A stretch of 64,000 nt of DNA from Tsukamurella sp. 8F (GCF_029167375.1 NZ_JARFTP010000007.1:62001-126000); one strand, 5' to 3'; counted from the first letter of the stretch, positions 35,001-42,906 are shown. Notes: generated from the sequence alone by a model not told the origin. Made by a program: numbers and translations.

Positions 35001-36127
35001 CACGGTACTCGCGAAAGAACCCGCTGCGTACCACGATCGCGCGCAACCGCCGACTCTGCGGCGAAGCCTCGGACAAGGACGTGCGGGACATCGGGGTGCA
35101 CCTGCCTCAAGGCACTCTCGAGTACGGCCCGGGGGACGCCCTCGGTGTATGGCCGCGCAACCGCCCCGACGTGGTCGATGAGTTCCTCACGCGCACGGGA
35201 CTCGACGGTGCGGTCGCGGTCACCATCGGGAACGAGGAGACGACGCTGGCCGAGGCGGTCGCGGCGCGGCTGGACGTCACGCGCATCACGCCGGACCTGA
35301 TCCGTTTCGTGCACGAACGCAACCCCGGCGAGGATCTCGCGGCCGCCATCGCCGACCCAGCGCACTTCGCGGAATGGACGTGGGGCCGCCAAGCGTTGGA
35401 TCTGCTCGCGTCGCACCCCGTGGAGGCCGGGCTGGACGAGTGGATGGCCGTCCTACGGCCGCTCGCGCCGCGTCTGTACTCGATATCGTCCAGCCCACTG
35501 GAGGACCCCACACGAGTGCACGTGACGGCATCGGTGGTGCAGTACGAATCGTCCTCGGCCGCCACGGACGGTGCGGTGCGACACGGCGTCTGTTCGGGGC
35601 ACCTGGCGGGGCTCGAGCCCGGCGCCGAGATCGATGTGTTCGTGCAGCGCACCAAGCACTTCCGCCCCCCGGAGCGGTCTGAAGTGCCCGCTGTCATGAT
35701 CGGACCGGGCACGGGTATCGCCCCGTTCCGAGGATTCCTGCACGACCGTGCCGCGCGCGGACACTCCGGAGCCAACTGGCTGTTCTTCGGGGAACGGCAT
35801 GAGTCCTCCGAGTTCTACTACCGCGAAGAGCTCGACGCGTTCCGGGACTCGGGACTCCTCACCCGGCTCGACACGGCGTTCTCACGGGACGGTGGCCCCA
35901 AGGTCTACGTCCAGGACCGCATGCGTGAGAACGCCGCCGAGCTGTGGAAGTGGATCTCCTCGGGAGCGCACCTGTACGTATGCGGCGACGCCTCCAGAAT
36001 GGCACGGGATGTCGACGATGTGCTGCGCGGCATCGTCGCCGAGCACGGCGGTCGCAGCCCGAAGAGCGCCGCGTCGTACCTGCAGGCGCTCTCCGCCGAG
36101 AAGCGCTATGTCCGGGACGTGTACTGA
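32054..36127 (+). CDS. Assimilatory nitrate reductase fused to CysJ-type flavoprotein reductase
   Basis: 1357 residues. The N terminus binds a [4Fe-4S] cluster (CGYCGVGC, then LCTKG) and belongs to the molybdopterin oxidoreductase family (WIESNSRLCMASAGTGYKQS, GTWNTNALCNLHLATGAICH), with a dinucleotide-binding domain to about residue 710. From about residue 812 come a flavodoxin domain (TVVWASQTGTAEESAQACAE), a FAD domain (RLYSISSSPLED near 1145) and an NADPH-binding domain (VMIGPGTGIAPFRGFLHDRA) ending in YVRDVY as in CysJ. The protein should therefore take electrons from NADPH through FMN/FAD to the molybdenum centre and reduce nitrate to nitrite without a separate donor. Start is GTG with AGGAGGTGAGGC upstream. 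nirB and nirD follow. Confidence 0.93.
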   Translation: MTTVSTVCGYCGVGCGMNLQVEGGTVVKATGRADHPANRGRLCTKGNTTGDMLRAGGRQTTALERPERGVDPVPTALDSAVSTVADRLSAIRDEHGPDAIALYVSGQMSIEAQYLANKFAKGYLRTQWIESNSRLCMASAGTGYKQSLGADGPPGSYDDLDAADVFLVLGANMADCHPILFLRMMDRVRAGAKLVVVDPRRTNTATKADVHLPVRPGTDLALLNGLLRLIRDLGGIDHDFVAAHTEGWEALDALLDDYSPELVASVCGIEEADLRRVAEMVAGTRNLVSLWTMGLNQSTHGTWNTNALCNLHLATGAICHTGAGPFSLTGQPNAMGGREMGYMGPGLPGQRAALDAGDRAFVEERWALPAGTIRAEGGTGTVDMYRRMATGEIKAAWIICTNPVASVANRASVIAGLEAAELVVVQDAFADIETAAYADIVLPAALWAESDGVMVNSERTLTHCAPAMAPPGDALADWELICRVATAMGYPGFDFATAAEVFDELAGFHNPRTGWDLRGVDHARLRRGPVQWPAAPGGADRNPIRYLNDGVSQSLYTAADGTVPEFAFPTPSRKARFLPRPHLPAAELPDDEYPLVFTTGRLAHQWHTMTKTGKVDKLNKLNPEPFLQLHPEDAERLAIADGDSVEIRSRRGRAVLPAAVDDAVRPGVCFAPMHWSDAFGADLAVNAVTNDAVDADSLQPEFKVCAVALEPVPATPSREDTVTSGQTSPVDALATALGTLPDPILGPAEQLFLSGMLTGLRAHPPAGEVPVLPAGAPLGTDTRAWVDGLIAGIFSRGEALAPATAEPDLPSGPRVTVVWASQTGTAEESAQACAERLAAGGVTAHLRGADEVAVADLVGTVLFVVATTGDGDAPDNGIALWDALAAAEPGDVDSLEFSVLGFGDSSYADFCGFARKLDARLEHLGARRITDRASCEPDYEETAAAWVGRVTAALSDGSEPPAGGSESTDTLVADAGSDPAEPARYSRKNPLRTTIARNRRLCGEASDKDVRDIGVHLPQGTLEYGPGDALGVWPRNRPDVVDEFLTRTGLDGAVAVTIGNEETTLAEAVAARLDVTRITPDLIRFVHERNPGEDLAAAIADPAHFAEWTWGRQALDLLASHPVEAGLDEWMAVLRPLAPRLYSISSSPLEDPTRVHVTASVVQYESSSAATDGAVRHGVCSGHLAGLEPGAEIDVFVQRTKHFRPPERSEVPAVMIGPGTGIAPFRGFLHDRAARGHSGANWLFFGERHESSEFYYREELDAFRDSGLLTRLDTAFSRDGGPKVYVQDRMRENAAELWKWISSGAHLYVCGDASRMARDVDDVLRGIVAEHGGRSPKSAASYLQALSAEKRYVRDVY

Positions 36128-36284
36128 GAGCGATGGAGCCGCCGTGGCCGCGCCGGCGGTTCGCCTGACATCCCGTCCCGCAGTGATGTGAGGAACGCGT
36201 GACCGGGCGGCAACGCGGCGCAGCGCCTGCGCAATATCGCCCCCATACCGTGGCTCAGGTCAACAGACGAGAGGAGTCCCCAAG

Positions 36285-38810
36285 GTGAGCACACGGACGG
36301 TCGCGGTCATCGGGCACGGCATGGTGGGTCACCGGTTCGTCGAGGCGCTGCGGGCCCGGGACACGGACGGTGCCTGGCGCGTGGTGGTGCTGGGCGAGGA
36401 GCCGGACGCGGCGTACGACCGTGTCGGGCTCTCCTCGTACGTCGGCGAGTGGGACCGGTCGCGGCTAGCGCTGTCGGGCAACGACTACGCGGGTGACGAG
36501 CTGGTCGAGGTCCGGCTCGGGTCCGCGGTGACGGGAATCGACCGGGACGCCCGTCAGGTGCACACCGACGCGGGCACCGTCGACTACGACGCCCTGGTGC
36601 TCGCGACCGGCTCGTACGCCTTCGTTCCACCGGTGCCCGGTAGGGATTCCGAGGGCTGCCACGTATACCGCACGCTCGACGATCTGGACGCTATCCGGGC
36701 AGACGCCGAGGCCGCGCTCGCCCGTGATCCGGAGGCCGTCGGCATCGTGGTCGGCGGCGGCCTGCTCGGACTGGAGGCCGCGAAAGCGCTGCAGACACTG
36801 GGGCTGCGCCCGCACGTCGTCGAGGTCAACCCGCGGCTCATGCCGCAGCAGGTGGACACCGGCGGCGGCGAGCATCTCGCCCGGATGATCACTGCGATGG
36901 GGATCGACGTCTCACTGTCTTCCGGCACCACCGAGATCGCCCGCGCCGGCGACAGCCTCGCCGTCACGCTCGCGGACGGCACCGTCGTCGATACCGCCCT
37001 ACTGGTGTTCGCGGCCGGCGTCCGCCCTCGCGACGAGCTCGCTCGTGAGGCCGGCCTGGACCTAGCCGAACGCGGAGGCGTTCTCACCGACCTCTCCTGT
37101 GCCACCAGTGATCCCGACGTCTACGCAATAGGCGAGGTCGCGGCGATCGAGGGCCGGTGCTACGGCCTCGTCGGGCCCGGGTACAGCACAGCGGAGGTCG
37201 TGGCCGACCGTCTCCTCGGCGGTGACGCCGAGTTCCCGGGCGCCGACATGTCCACCAAGCTGAAGCTGCTCGGCGTCGACGTCGCGAGCTTCGGCGACGC
37301 CATGGGCACCACGCCGGGCGCCCTCGACGTCGTCGTCTCAGACCCGATCGGCGGCACCTACGCCAAACTCGTACTGTCCGACGACGCCCAGACGCTCCTC
37401 GGCGGCATCCTCGTCGGCGACGCGTCCCAGTACGGCGTGCTGCGGCCGCTGGTCGGTTCCTCGCTGCCGGGTGACCCGGTGTCGCTCATCGCACCCGCCG
37501 GCACCGGCGATGCCCCCGCGATCGGAGTGGGCGCGCTACCCGACGCGGCCCAGATCTGTTCGTGCAACGACGTCACCAAGGCCACGCTGTGCTCGGCGAT
37601 CGCAGGCGGCGCCTGCACCGTCGCGGACCTCAAGGGCTGCACCGGTGCCGGAACGTCGTGTGGATCGTGCGTGCCGCTGCTCTCGCAGCTTCTCACCGCC
37701 GAGGGCGTCGAGGTCTCGAAGTCGCTCTGCGAACACTTCTCCCAGTCCCGCGCCGAGCTCTTCGAGCTGGTGCAGGCGAGCGGGATCCGCACGTTCTCGG
37801 GGCTCATCGAGCGGTACGGCACCGGCACCGGCTGCGACCTGTGCAAGCCGACCGTCGCCTCGATCCTCGCGTCGACGAGCTCCGACCACATCCTCGACGG
37901 CGAGCAGGCGTCGCTGCAGGACAGCAATGATCACTTCCTCGCGAACATCCAGCGCAACGGCACGTACTCGGTAGTGCCGCGCATGCCCGGCGGCGACGTC
38001 ACCCCGGAGCAGCTGATCCTGATCGGCGAGATCGCCCGCGACTTCGGGCTGTACACCAAGATCACCGGCGGACAGCGGATCGACATGTTCGGCGCCACCG
38101 TCGACCAGTTACCGCAGATTTGGCGGCGGCTCGTGGACGGCGGTATGGAATCCGGTCAGGCATACGGGAAGTCGCTGCGCACCGTCAAGAGCTGCGTGGG
38201 CACCGACTGGTGCCGGTACGGGCAGCAGGACTCGGTACAGATGGCCATCGACCTCGAGCTCAGGTACCGCGGCCTACGGTCCCCGCACAAGCTCAAGATG
38301 GGCGTATCCGGCTGTGCACGCGAGTGCGCCGAGGCCCGAGGCAAGGACGTCGGGGTGATCGCCACCGAGTCCGGCTGGAATCTGTACGTGGCCGGCAACG
38401 GCGGGATGACACCCAAGCACGCGCAACTGCTCGCATCCGATCTGGACGGCGAGACACTGGTCAAGTACATCGACCGGTTCCTCATGTACTACATCCGCAC
38501 CGCCGACAGGCTTCAGCGCACCGCGCCGTGGCTCGAGGCCCTCGACGGCGGGCTGGACCGCCTCCGGGCGGTCGTCGTCGACGACTCCCTCGGGCTGGCA
38601 GAGGAATTCGAGTCCACGATGGCGCGACACGTGGGCGGCTACTCGTGTGAGTGGAAGGGGGTGCTCGACGATCCCGACAAACTCGCACGCTTCGTCTCCT
38701 TCGTCAACGCGCCCGGTGCCCCCGACCCCACCGTCGAGTTCGGCGAAAAGAACGGGCGCAAGATCCCCGTGCTGATTGGCACACCGTCGTTTCCCTCCCC
38801 CGCACGCTGA
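36285..38810 (+). CDS. nirB: NAD(P)H-dependent nitrite reductase, large subunit
   Basis: 841 residues. FAD/NAD domain at the N terminus (VAVIGHGMVGHRFVEALR; second nucleotide site GIVVGGGLLGLEAAKALQ), a BFD-type [2Fe-2S] domain (ICSCNDVTKATLC, GTSCGSC), then the siroheme/[4Fe-4S] nitrite reductase domain with KSCVGTDWCRYGQQDS and KMGVSGCARECAEARGKD, whose four Cys ligate the cluster and the siroheme iron. Reduces nitrite to ammonium with six electrons. GTG start, GAGAGGAG upstream. The 157 bp before it could hold a second promoter. nirD follows after 18 bp. Confidence 0.96.
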   Translation: MSTRTVAVIGHGMVGHRFVEALRARDTDGAWRVVVLGEEPDAAYDRVGLSSYVGEWDRSRLALSGNDYAGDELVEVRLGSAVTGIDRDARQVHTDAGTVDYDALVLATGSYAFVPPVPGRDSEGCHVYRTLDDLDAIRADAEAALARDPEAVGIVVGGGLLGLEAAKALQTLGLRPHVVEVNPRLMPQQVDTGGGEHLARMITAMGIDVSLSSGTTEIARAGDSLAVTLADGTVVDTALLVFAAGVRPRDELAREAGLDLAERGGVLTDLSCATSDPDVYAIGEVAAIEGRCYGLVGPGYSTAEVVADRLLGGDAEFPGADMSTKLKLLGVDVASFGDAMGTTPGALDVVVSDPIGGTYAKLVLSDDAQTLLGGILVGDASQYGVLRPLVGSSLPGDPVSLIAPAGTGDAPAIGVGALPDAAQICSCNDVTKATLCSAIAGGACTVADLKGCTGAGTSCGSCVPLLSQLLTAEGVEVSKSLCEHFSQSRAELFELVQASGIRTFSGLIERYGTGTGCDLCKPTVASILASTSSDHILDGEQASLQDSNDHFLANIQRNGTYSVVPRMPGGDVTPEQLILIGEIARDFGLYTKITGGQRIDMFGATVDQLPQIWRRLVDGGMESGQAYGKSLRTVKSCVGTDWCRYGQQDSVQMAIDLELRYRGLRSPHKLKMGVSGCARECAEARGKDVGVIATESGWNLYVAGNGGMTPKHAQLLASDLDGETLVKYIDRFLMYYIRTADRLQRTAPWLEALDGGLDRLRAVVVDDSLGLAEEFESTMARHVGGYSCEWKGVLDDPDKLARFVSFVNAPGAPDPTVEFGEKNGRKIPVLIGTPSFPSPAR

Positions 38811-38828
38811 CATCCGATCGGAGCAACC

Positions 38829-39233
38829 ATGACCACCTCGTTCGACCTGCGGCGCTGGCGTGGCGACTGGACAGCGGCCTGCCCCCTGTCCCGCCTCGAG
38901 CCGCTGCGCGGGGTCGCCGTGCTCCTGCCCGATGGACAACAGGTCGCCGTGTTCCGCTTGGCGGACAACCGAGTCCGGGCTGTCGGCAACATCGACCCGA
39001 TCGGCCGAGCAGCTGTGATGTCGCGGGGCATCGTCGGTGACCGGAACGGCTTCCCCGTCGTTCAATCCCCCTTGAAGAAGCAGGCTTTCAGCCTCCTCGA
39101 CGGCCGGTGCCTCGACGCCGACGGCGTGTACCTGCCCGTGTACGACACACGGATCACGCTGGACCAGACGGTCTTCGTGGCCAACTCCCCCGACATCCGG
39201 TTCGGCTACCGACGACCGTCGATGTCGGCCTGA
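38829..39233 (+). CDS. nirD: Nitrite reductase small subunit
   Basis: 134 residues of the NirD Rieske-like fold (GVAVLLPDGQQVAVFRLADN, QSPLKKQAFSLLDGRCLD, VYLPVYDTRI). The Rieske Cys/His ligand pairs are absent, as in other NirD proteins, so it binds no cluster and is a structural partner of NirB. CGGAGCAACC precedes the ATG. In mycobacteria the siroheme and narK genes lie nearby; here a remnant-bearing segment of about 3.7 kb follows instead. Confidence 0.9.
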   Translation: MTTSFDLRRWRGDWTAACPLSRLEPLRGVAVLLPDGQQVAVFRLADNRVRAVGNIDPIGRAAVMSRGIVGDRNGFPVVQSPLKKQAFSLLDGRCLDADGVYLPVYDTRITLDQTVFVANSPDIRFGYRRPSMSA

Positions 39234-39290
39234 GCACTCCTGCCGCACCACGGATTCGACGAACGTCGGGTTGATCGGTTCGCGCGAGAA

Positions 39291-39465
39291 TCATCGCCGG
39301 TAGAACAGCGGGCCCAGGAGCGCGGCCGCGAGCATCGCCGGATCAACTGCGCCGGGCAGCTCGCCGCGCCCCTGCACCCGCGCCGCGATGAGGACGGGCG
39401 GCGTGGCCGCGCCGGATCTCGCCGTGCTCGGCCGCGAAGGCGCTGTCCCGCTACGCCGCGTCGAT
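39291..39465 (-). pseudogene. Remnant of a TetR-family regulator (C terminus only)
   Basis: Minus-strand sequence ending at a stop at 39291 translates as RVQGRGELPGAVDPAMLAAA followed by LLGPLFYRR, a typical end of a TetR ligand-binding domain. Upstream, in a neighbouring frame, DSAFAAEHGEIRRGHAA continues the same domain, so one frameshift lies near 39400. No helix-turn-helix precedes it. It is a decayed fragment left next to an integrase remnant. Confidence 0.5.
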
Positions 39466-39510
39466 AATCGCCGGCAGGACGGATGCCCCGTTCGTCTCAG
39501 TCCCGACCGT

Positions 39511-39690
39511 GAGCTCAGTGGTCACTCTCAGGTCGAGGTCACGGCCGATATCTACACCTCGGTGTACGAGCACGCACAGGTGGCAGCAGTCGAGGGTGTA
39601 ACTGCATTGCTCGAGGCGAGCGCACACAGTGCTCGGCAGACGCGACGACGAGCCTCCGACGCCTTCTTGCACGTCAGCGCCCTTCTGATG
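39511..39690 (+). pseudogene. Tyrosine integrase C-terminal remnant
   Basis: Plus-strand sequence LSGHSQVEVTADIYTSVYEH, then AQVAAVEGVTALLEASAHSA, matches the end of phage/plasmid tyrosine recombinases: LGH box II and the nucleophile Tyr in TADIY. Everything upstream of box II is missing. It directly abuts the 3' part of a tRNA-like sequence, the usual position of an integrase next to its attachment site. It cannot be active. Confidence 0.7.
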
Positions 39691-39734
39691 GAGCCGCCTG
39701 GGGAATCGAACCCCCAACCCTTTTCACTACGAGG
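39689..39734 (-). other. 3' part of a tRNA-Thr(CGT)-like gene: attachment-site scar
   Basis: Read on the minus strand this is the anticodon-to-CCA part of a tRNA: CTCGTAG anticodon-loop region, GGGGG-TTCGATT-CCCC T arm, AGGCGGC-T-CCA acceptor end, matching actinobacterial tRNA-Thr(CGT). The 5' half and D arm are absent and the T stem is one base short, so it is not functional. The stop codon of the following MFS gene lies inside it. A tRNA 3' end next to an integrase remnant is the signature of an integrated element's att site. Confidence 0.7.
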
Positions 39735-41187
39735 TAGGCGACTGTTCGGAGATAGCGGTCGACGAGGACTCACCGTCGTCCGCAGACACCGGTCTCCCGG
39801 GCAACAAGAACGAGAGACCGACTCCCAGGACCGCGAATACCACACACCACCAGAAAGATTCGCGGAAGGCGGCGGCGACCATGGTCGACGATCGCGCGTG
39901 CGTCAGCGCACCTTCCAACACCACGGCGAGCACGGCTGTTCCGAACGCACCCCCGACCTGGGTCGCAATACGGCTGATCACACTGGCGTCGGGAATGTCG
40001 TTGCGTGCCAACCCGCGGAACGCCAGCGCCATCAGCGGCACCGTCACCGCGCCGAGGCCTAGTCCGCGCAACAACAGAGCGACCGTCAGCCACACTTCGC
40101 CGGTGTGCTGATCCGCCAACGCGAACGGCAGGGTGCCGATCGCGACCACGGCGAAGCCGGCCAAGGCGAGTGGCCGCGAGCCGATAGTGTCGGACAGACG
40201 CCCGGCGATACTGCGGCTCAGCAGGGTGCCGATCCCCTGCGGGATCAGCATGGCCCCGGCACCCAGGACCGTCATGCCTCGTAGCTGCTGAAAGTACAGG
40301 GGCAGCAAGAGCATCGCACCGTACAGCGCGATACCCGACAGGAACAGTAAGGCCGAGGACGACGCGAGAGGACGATGCCGGAGTAGCGCAACGTCGACCA
40401 GTGCACGCGCCCGGCGGCGGAGCGCCCAGCCGACGAAGCCTCCGAGGAGCAGCACACCGACGACGACGGGCCAGAGGACGTCCGTGCGCCCGAACGCTCC
40501 GGGCCTCCCCGCGTTGGAGAGCCCCCACAGGATCCCGACCAGGCCGGGCGACAGTAGGAACACACCGACCACGTCGAGCGGCACGCGCCTCACCGGGCCG
40601 TCGGCGGGCAACAGCGCCGCGGCAAGGCCGAGTCCCACCACACAGAACGGCACATTGACCCAGAACAGCCACGACCAGTGCAGGTGCGCCAGTATCGCGC
40701 CACCGATGACCGGGCCGAGGATGGGGCCGAGCACCGCCGGCAGGCTCACCGCGGACATGACGCGTCCCAGACCGGCGCCGCCCGCCGCCTGCATCACGAT
40801 CGTCGCCATGAGCGGCAGCATGATGCCACCGCCGATCCCCTGGACGATCCGGAACACGATCAGAGCCGAGGCGCTCCAAGCGAGGCTGGACAGGATCGAG
40901 CCCATCAAGAAGATCCCCAACGCCAGCAGCCATAGCCGCTTAGCTCCCAGCACGCGCTGGGCCCAGCCCGCGATCGGCACCGTAACGCCCAGTGCGAGCA
41001 GGTATCCCGTGCTGACCCACTGGATCGTCGCCACCGAGGTATGCAGTTGATCGGCCAGTGTGTGCAGCGCGACGGCAACGATAGTCGTGTCGAAGACCAC
41101 CGCGAGGGCGCCGACCAACACCACCCAGACCGTGCGCCACACGGCGGGGTCGGCGCTCTGATCAGGATTTGAAGACTGCTGCGACAT
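39727..41187 (-). CDS. DHA2-family (14-helix) MFS efflux transporter
   Basis: 486 residues. About fourteen helices; motif C of drug:proton antiporters appears as PAVLGPILGPVIGGAIL, and DTTIVAVALHTLADQLH is the DHA2 helix 1 motif D-type signature. Likely exports a hydrophobic drug or dye. ATG with GAGGTG eight bases upstream. Its last codons lie in the tRNA-Thr fragment, so the 3' end was fixed by integration. Divergent from a TetR gene with a dyad between: a typical repressor/pump pair. Confidence 0.87.
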   Translation of the reverse strand: MSQQSSNPDQSADPAVWRTVWVVLVGALAVVFDTTIVAVALHTLADQLHTSVATIQWVSTGYLLALGVTVPIAGWAQRVLGAKRLWLLALGIFLMGSILSSLAWSASALIVFRIVQGIGGGIMLPLMATIVMQAAGGAGLGRVMSAVSLPAVLGPILGPVIGGAILAHLHWSWLFWVNVPFCVVGLGLAAALLPADGPVRRVPLDVVGVFLLSPGLVGILWGLSNAGRPGAFGRTDVLWPVVVGVLLLGGFVGWALRRRARALVDVALLRHRPLASSSALLFLSGIALYGAMLLLPLYFQQLRGMTVLGAGAMLIPQGIGTLLSRSIAGRLSDTIGSRPLALAGFAVVAIGTLPFALADQHTGEVWLTVALLLRGLGLGAVTVPLMALAFRGLARNDIPDASVISRIATQVGGAFGTAVLAVVLEGALTHARSSTMVAAAFRESFWWCVVFAVLGVGLSFLLPGRPVSADDGESSSTAISEQSPTS

Positions 41188-41202
41188 GTCCACCTCATTA
41201 GA

Positions 41203-41229
41203 TACACTATGACTCTTAATCGCAGTGTA
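41203..41229. promoter_or_regulatory. TACACT...AGTGTA dyad between MFS and TetR genes
   Basis: A dyad with six-base arms TACACT and AGTGTA and a 15-base AT-rich centre, in the 64-bp gap between the divergent starts. Likely the TetR operator, overlapping both promoters. Confidence 0.5.
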
Positions 41230-41251
41230 GGTCCACGAGTTAGGAAACACA

Positions 41252-41938
41252 ATGTCTCTTAGAGGCGAGCCGACGCGCCGGCGAGGCGCCGAGCTCGAGC
41301 TTGCATTGCTGGACGCCGCCTTCGAGGAGCTCCGCGAAAAGGGCTACGACGCGTTCACGATCGATGCGGTCGCGCAACGTGCACACACGAGCCGCGCCGT
41401 GCTGTACCGGCGGTGGTCCTCGAAACCCGACCTGGTGACCGCGGCGATCGCACACGGGCGCGACCGGAGCCCCGTCGCCGCGCCGGACACGGGGACCCTG
41501 CGCGGCGACCTGCTCGCCCTCTTCGAGGAGACCAACCGCACCCGCGCCCAACTCGGGATCATGATGGGTTCGCGGCTAGGCGCGTACTACGCCGAGACCG
41601 GCACCAGCTTCGCCGATCTGCGCGAGACCGTCCTCAAGGGAGGCGGGTTCGCCGTAGACGAGATCCTGACGCGCGCGGTCGAGCGCGGCGAGATCGACCC
41701 GACCAGGCTGACCCCGCGAGTGCGCTCGGTCCCGTTCGACCTGTACCGGCACGAACTGCTGATGACGCTGCGGCCGGTATCACCGGACGTCGCCGCGTCG
41801 ATCGTGGACGAGGTGTTCCTACCCCTCGTCCTCGTCACCGCGCCCGCCCACAGTCGGCGGGGCAACGGGCATGACCAGGGTGGTGAGGGCGCCGTCGTCG
41901 GCGGATCGGACGGTGACGGGCGCGCGCCCGACACGTAG
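41252..41938 (+). CDS. TetR-family repressor of the adjacent MFS pump
   Basis: 228 residues. Helix-turn-helix: AFEELREKGYDAFTIDAVAQ and RAHTSRAVLYRRWSSKPDLV. The ligand domain ends normally near LVLVTAPAHS, but the frame continues for 30 further residues (Gly/Asp-rich) that are antisense to the end of the convergent MerR-clamp gene, giving a 120-bp tail overlap. So the original stop was probably lost and the gene reads into its neighbour. It likely controls itself and the divergent MFS gene. Confidence 0.85.
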   Translation: MSLRGEPTRRRGAELELALLDAAFEELREKGYDAFTIDAVAQRAHTSRAVLYRRWSSKPDLVTAAIAHGRDRSPVAAPDTGTLRGDLLALFEETNRTRAQLGIMMGSRLGAYYAETGTSFADLRETVLKGGGFAVDEILTRAVERGEIDPTRLTPRVRSVPFDLYRHELLMTLRPVSPDVAASIVDEVFLPLVLVTAPAHSRRGNGHDQGGEGAVVGGSDGDGRAPDT

Positions 41939-42868
41939 GTCGAGCATCGCGTCGGGCCCCACCGCGGTCGCAAGCGCGGGATACAGGACGGTCGCGTCGA
42001 AGGACGCCGACCAGGCCGGTCCCTCGACCCTGGCCACGACGGTGCGGCCGTCGAGCGTGACCACCCCTTCCTCGGCTTTCAGTCGGATATGCTGCGCCGC
42101 AGTCGATTCGATTGCGTCCAGTAGCTCGGACGCAGGCGCGACCGCGCGCGTACCGACCGCGGGGAGCCGATCCAGCATGTACCGGTAGTCGGGGTACTCA
42201 CCGGCTAGAAGTGGCACCGTCGTATCACCGAACCGGACGATGCCACCCGCCGCCGTCACGGCGAGATCGTGCCCGCGCCGGACGGACCGAAGCGCCAGGC
42301 GCAGAGCGTCTCCGTCGAGCACGCCGGACCACTCACGCTCCACCGGCACCGCTAGCGTGCGCGTTGTGAGCCGGTAGCGGTCCGTCGCCGTCAGGGTGAC
42401 GCCGTCCGGGGTGACCTCCAGCAGGATCCCGCGCAGGATCGGGATGTCCGGATCGTCACCCGCCGCTGTCGACACCGCATCGACGGCGGCGGCGAAGACC
42501 GGTCCGCGTACCGTTGCGAGCGGCAGGGACGGCCCCGCCCCGAGCTCCGCCCGCACCCGTGCCGCCAACTCCTCAGCCTCGCGCGAATCTCGCTGCCGCG
42601 CAGCGACATGCGCGTCCAGGATCGCGACGGCCTCGTCAGGTCCGGCCTCGAGGACGCGCCGCACCTCGCCAAGCGGCAGGCCGACCGCCCGCAAGCGCTT
42701 GATCCGCACGGCTGTGTCGATCTGGTCCAGGTCGTAGTAGCGGTACCCGCTGTCGGGATCCACCTCGGCGGGCGGGAGTAGCCCAGAATCCCCGTGGAAG
42801 CGCAGGGCGCTTGCGGTCAGGCCGGTGGCGCGGGCGAAGGAGCTGATTGTCAGTCGTTGATCGGTCAC
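41819..42868 (-). CDS. MerR-type regulator fused to a DNA sliding clamp (DnaN)-like domain
   Basis: 349 residues. Residues 5-70 are a MerR winged helix (ISSFARATGLTASALRFHGD, VDPDSGYRYYDLDQIDTAVR); a helical linker follows to about 110. The remainder resembles the second and third domains of bacterial DNA polymerase III beta: RGILLEVTPDGVTLTATDRY, GEYPDYRYMLDRLPAVGTRA, ASELLDAIEST, FDATVLYPALA and the terminal TLVMPV, each in the order found in DnaN. Domain one of the clamp is missing. GTG at 42868 is chosen because a MerR-type promoter ends exactly there; an ATG at 42877 would lie within the -10 element. Function unknown; the clamp part may serve as a ligand-sensing or dimerisation module. 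Confidence 0.82.
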   Translation of the reverse strand: MTDQRLTISSFARATGLTASALRFHGDSGLLPPAEVDPDSGYRYYDLDQIDTAVRIKRLRAVGLPLGEVRRVLEAGPDEAVAILDAHVAARQRDSREAEELAARVRAELGAGPSLPLATVRGPVFAAAVDAVSTAAGDDPDIPILRGILLEVTPDGVTLTATDRYRLTTRTLAVPVEREWSGVLDGDALRLALRSVRRGHDLAVTAAGGIVRFGDTTVPLLAGEYPDYRYMLDRLPAVGTRAVAPASELLDAIESTAAQHIRLKAEEGVVTLDGRTVVARVEGPAWSASFDATVLYPALATAVGPDAMLDLRVGRAPVTVRSADDGALTTLVMPVAPPTVGGRGDEDEG

Positions 42869-42906
42869 GGGATTCATCGTGGGGCTTCGAGCGACCTGAA
42901 GGTCAA
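42869..42906 (-). promoter_or_regulatory. MerR-type promoter of the MerR-clamp gene
   Basis: TTGACC (-35) at 42906-42901, then exactly 19 bases, then CACGAT (-10), then seven bases, then GTG. The spacer starts with a dyad formed with the -35 box (GACCT-TC-AGGTC). A 19-bp spacer with a dyad is the hallmark of promoters twisted by MerR proteins. The predicted transcription start coincides with the GTG, implying a leaderless mRNA. The -35 overlaps the stop of the upstream chelatase gene. Confidence 0.65.

Noticed and set aside
39388-40062. One continuous plus-strand frame covering the integrase remnant and running past the tRNA fragment
   Set aside because: Only the short LSGHSQVEV...TADIY part is integrase-like; beyond the tRNA fragment it is antisense to the MFS gene.
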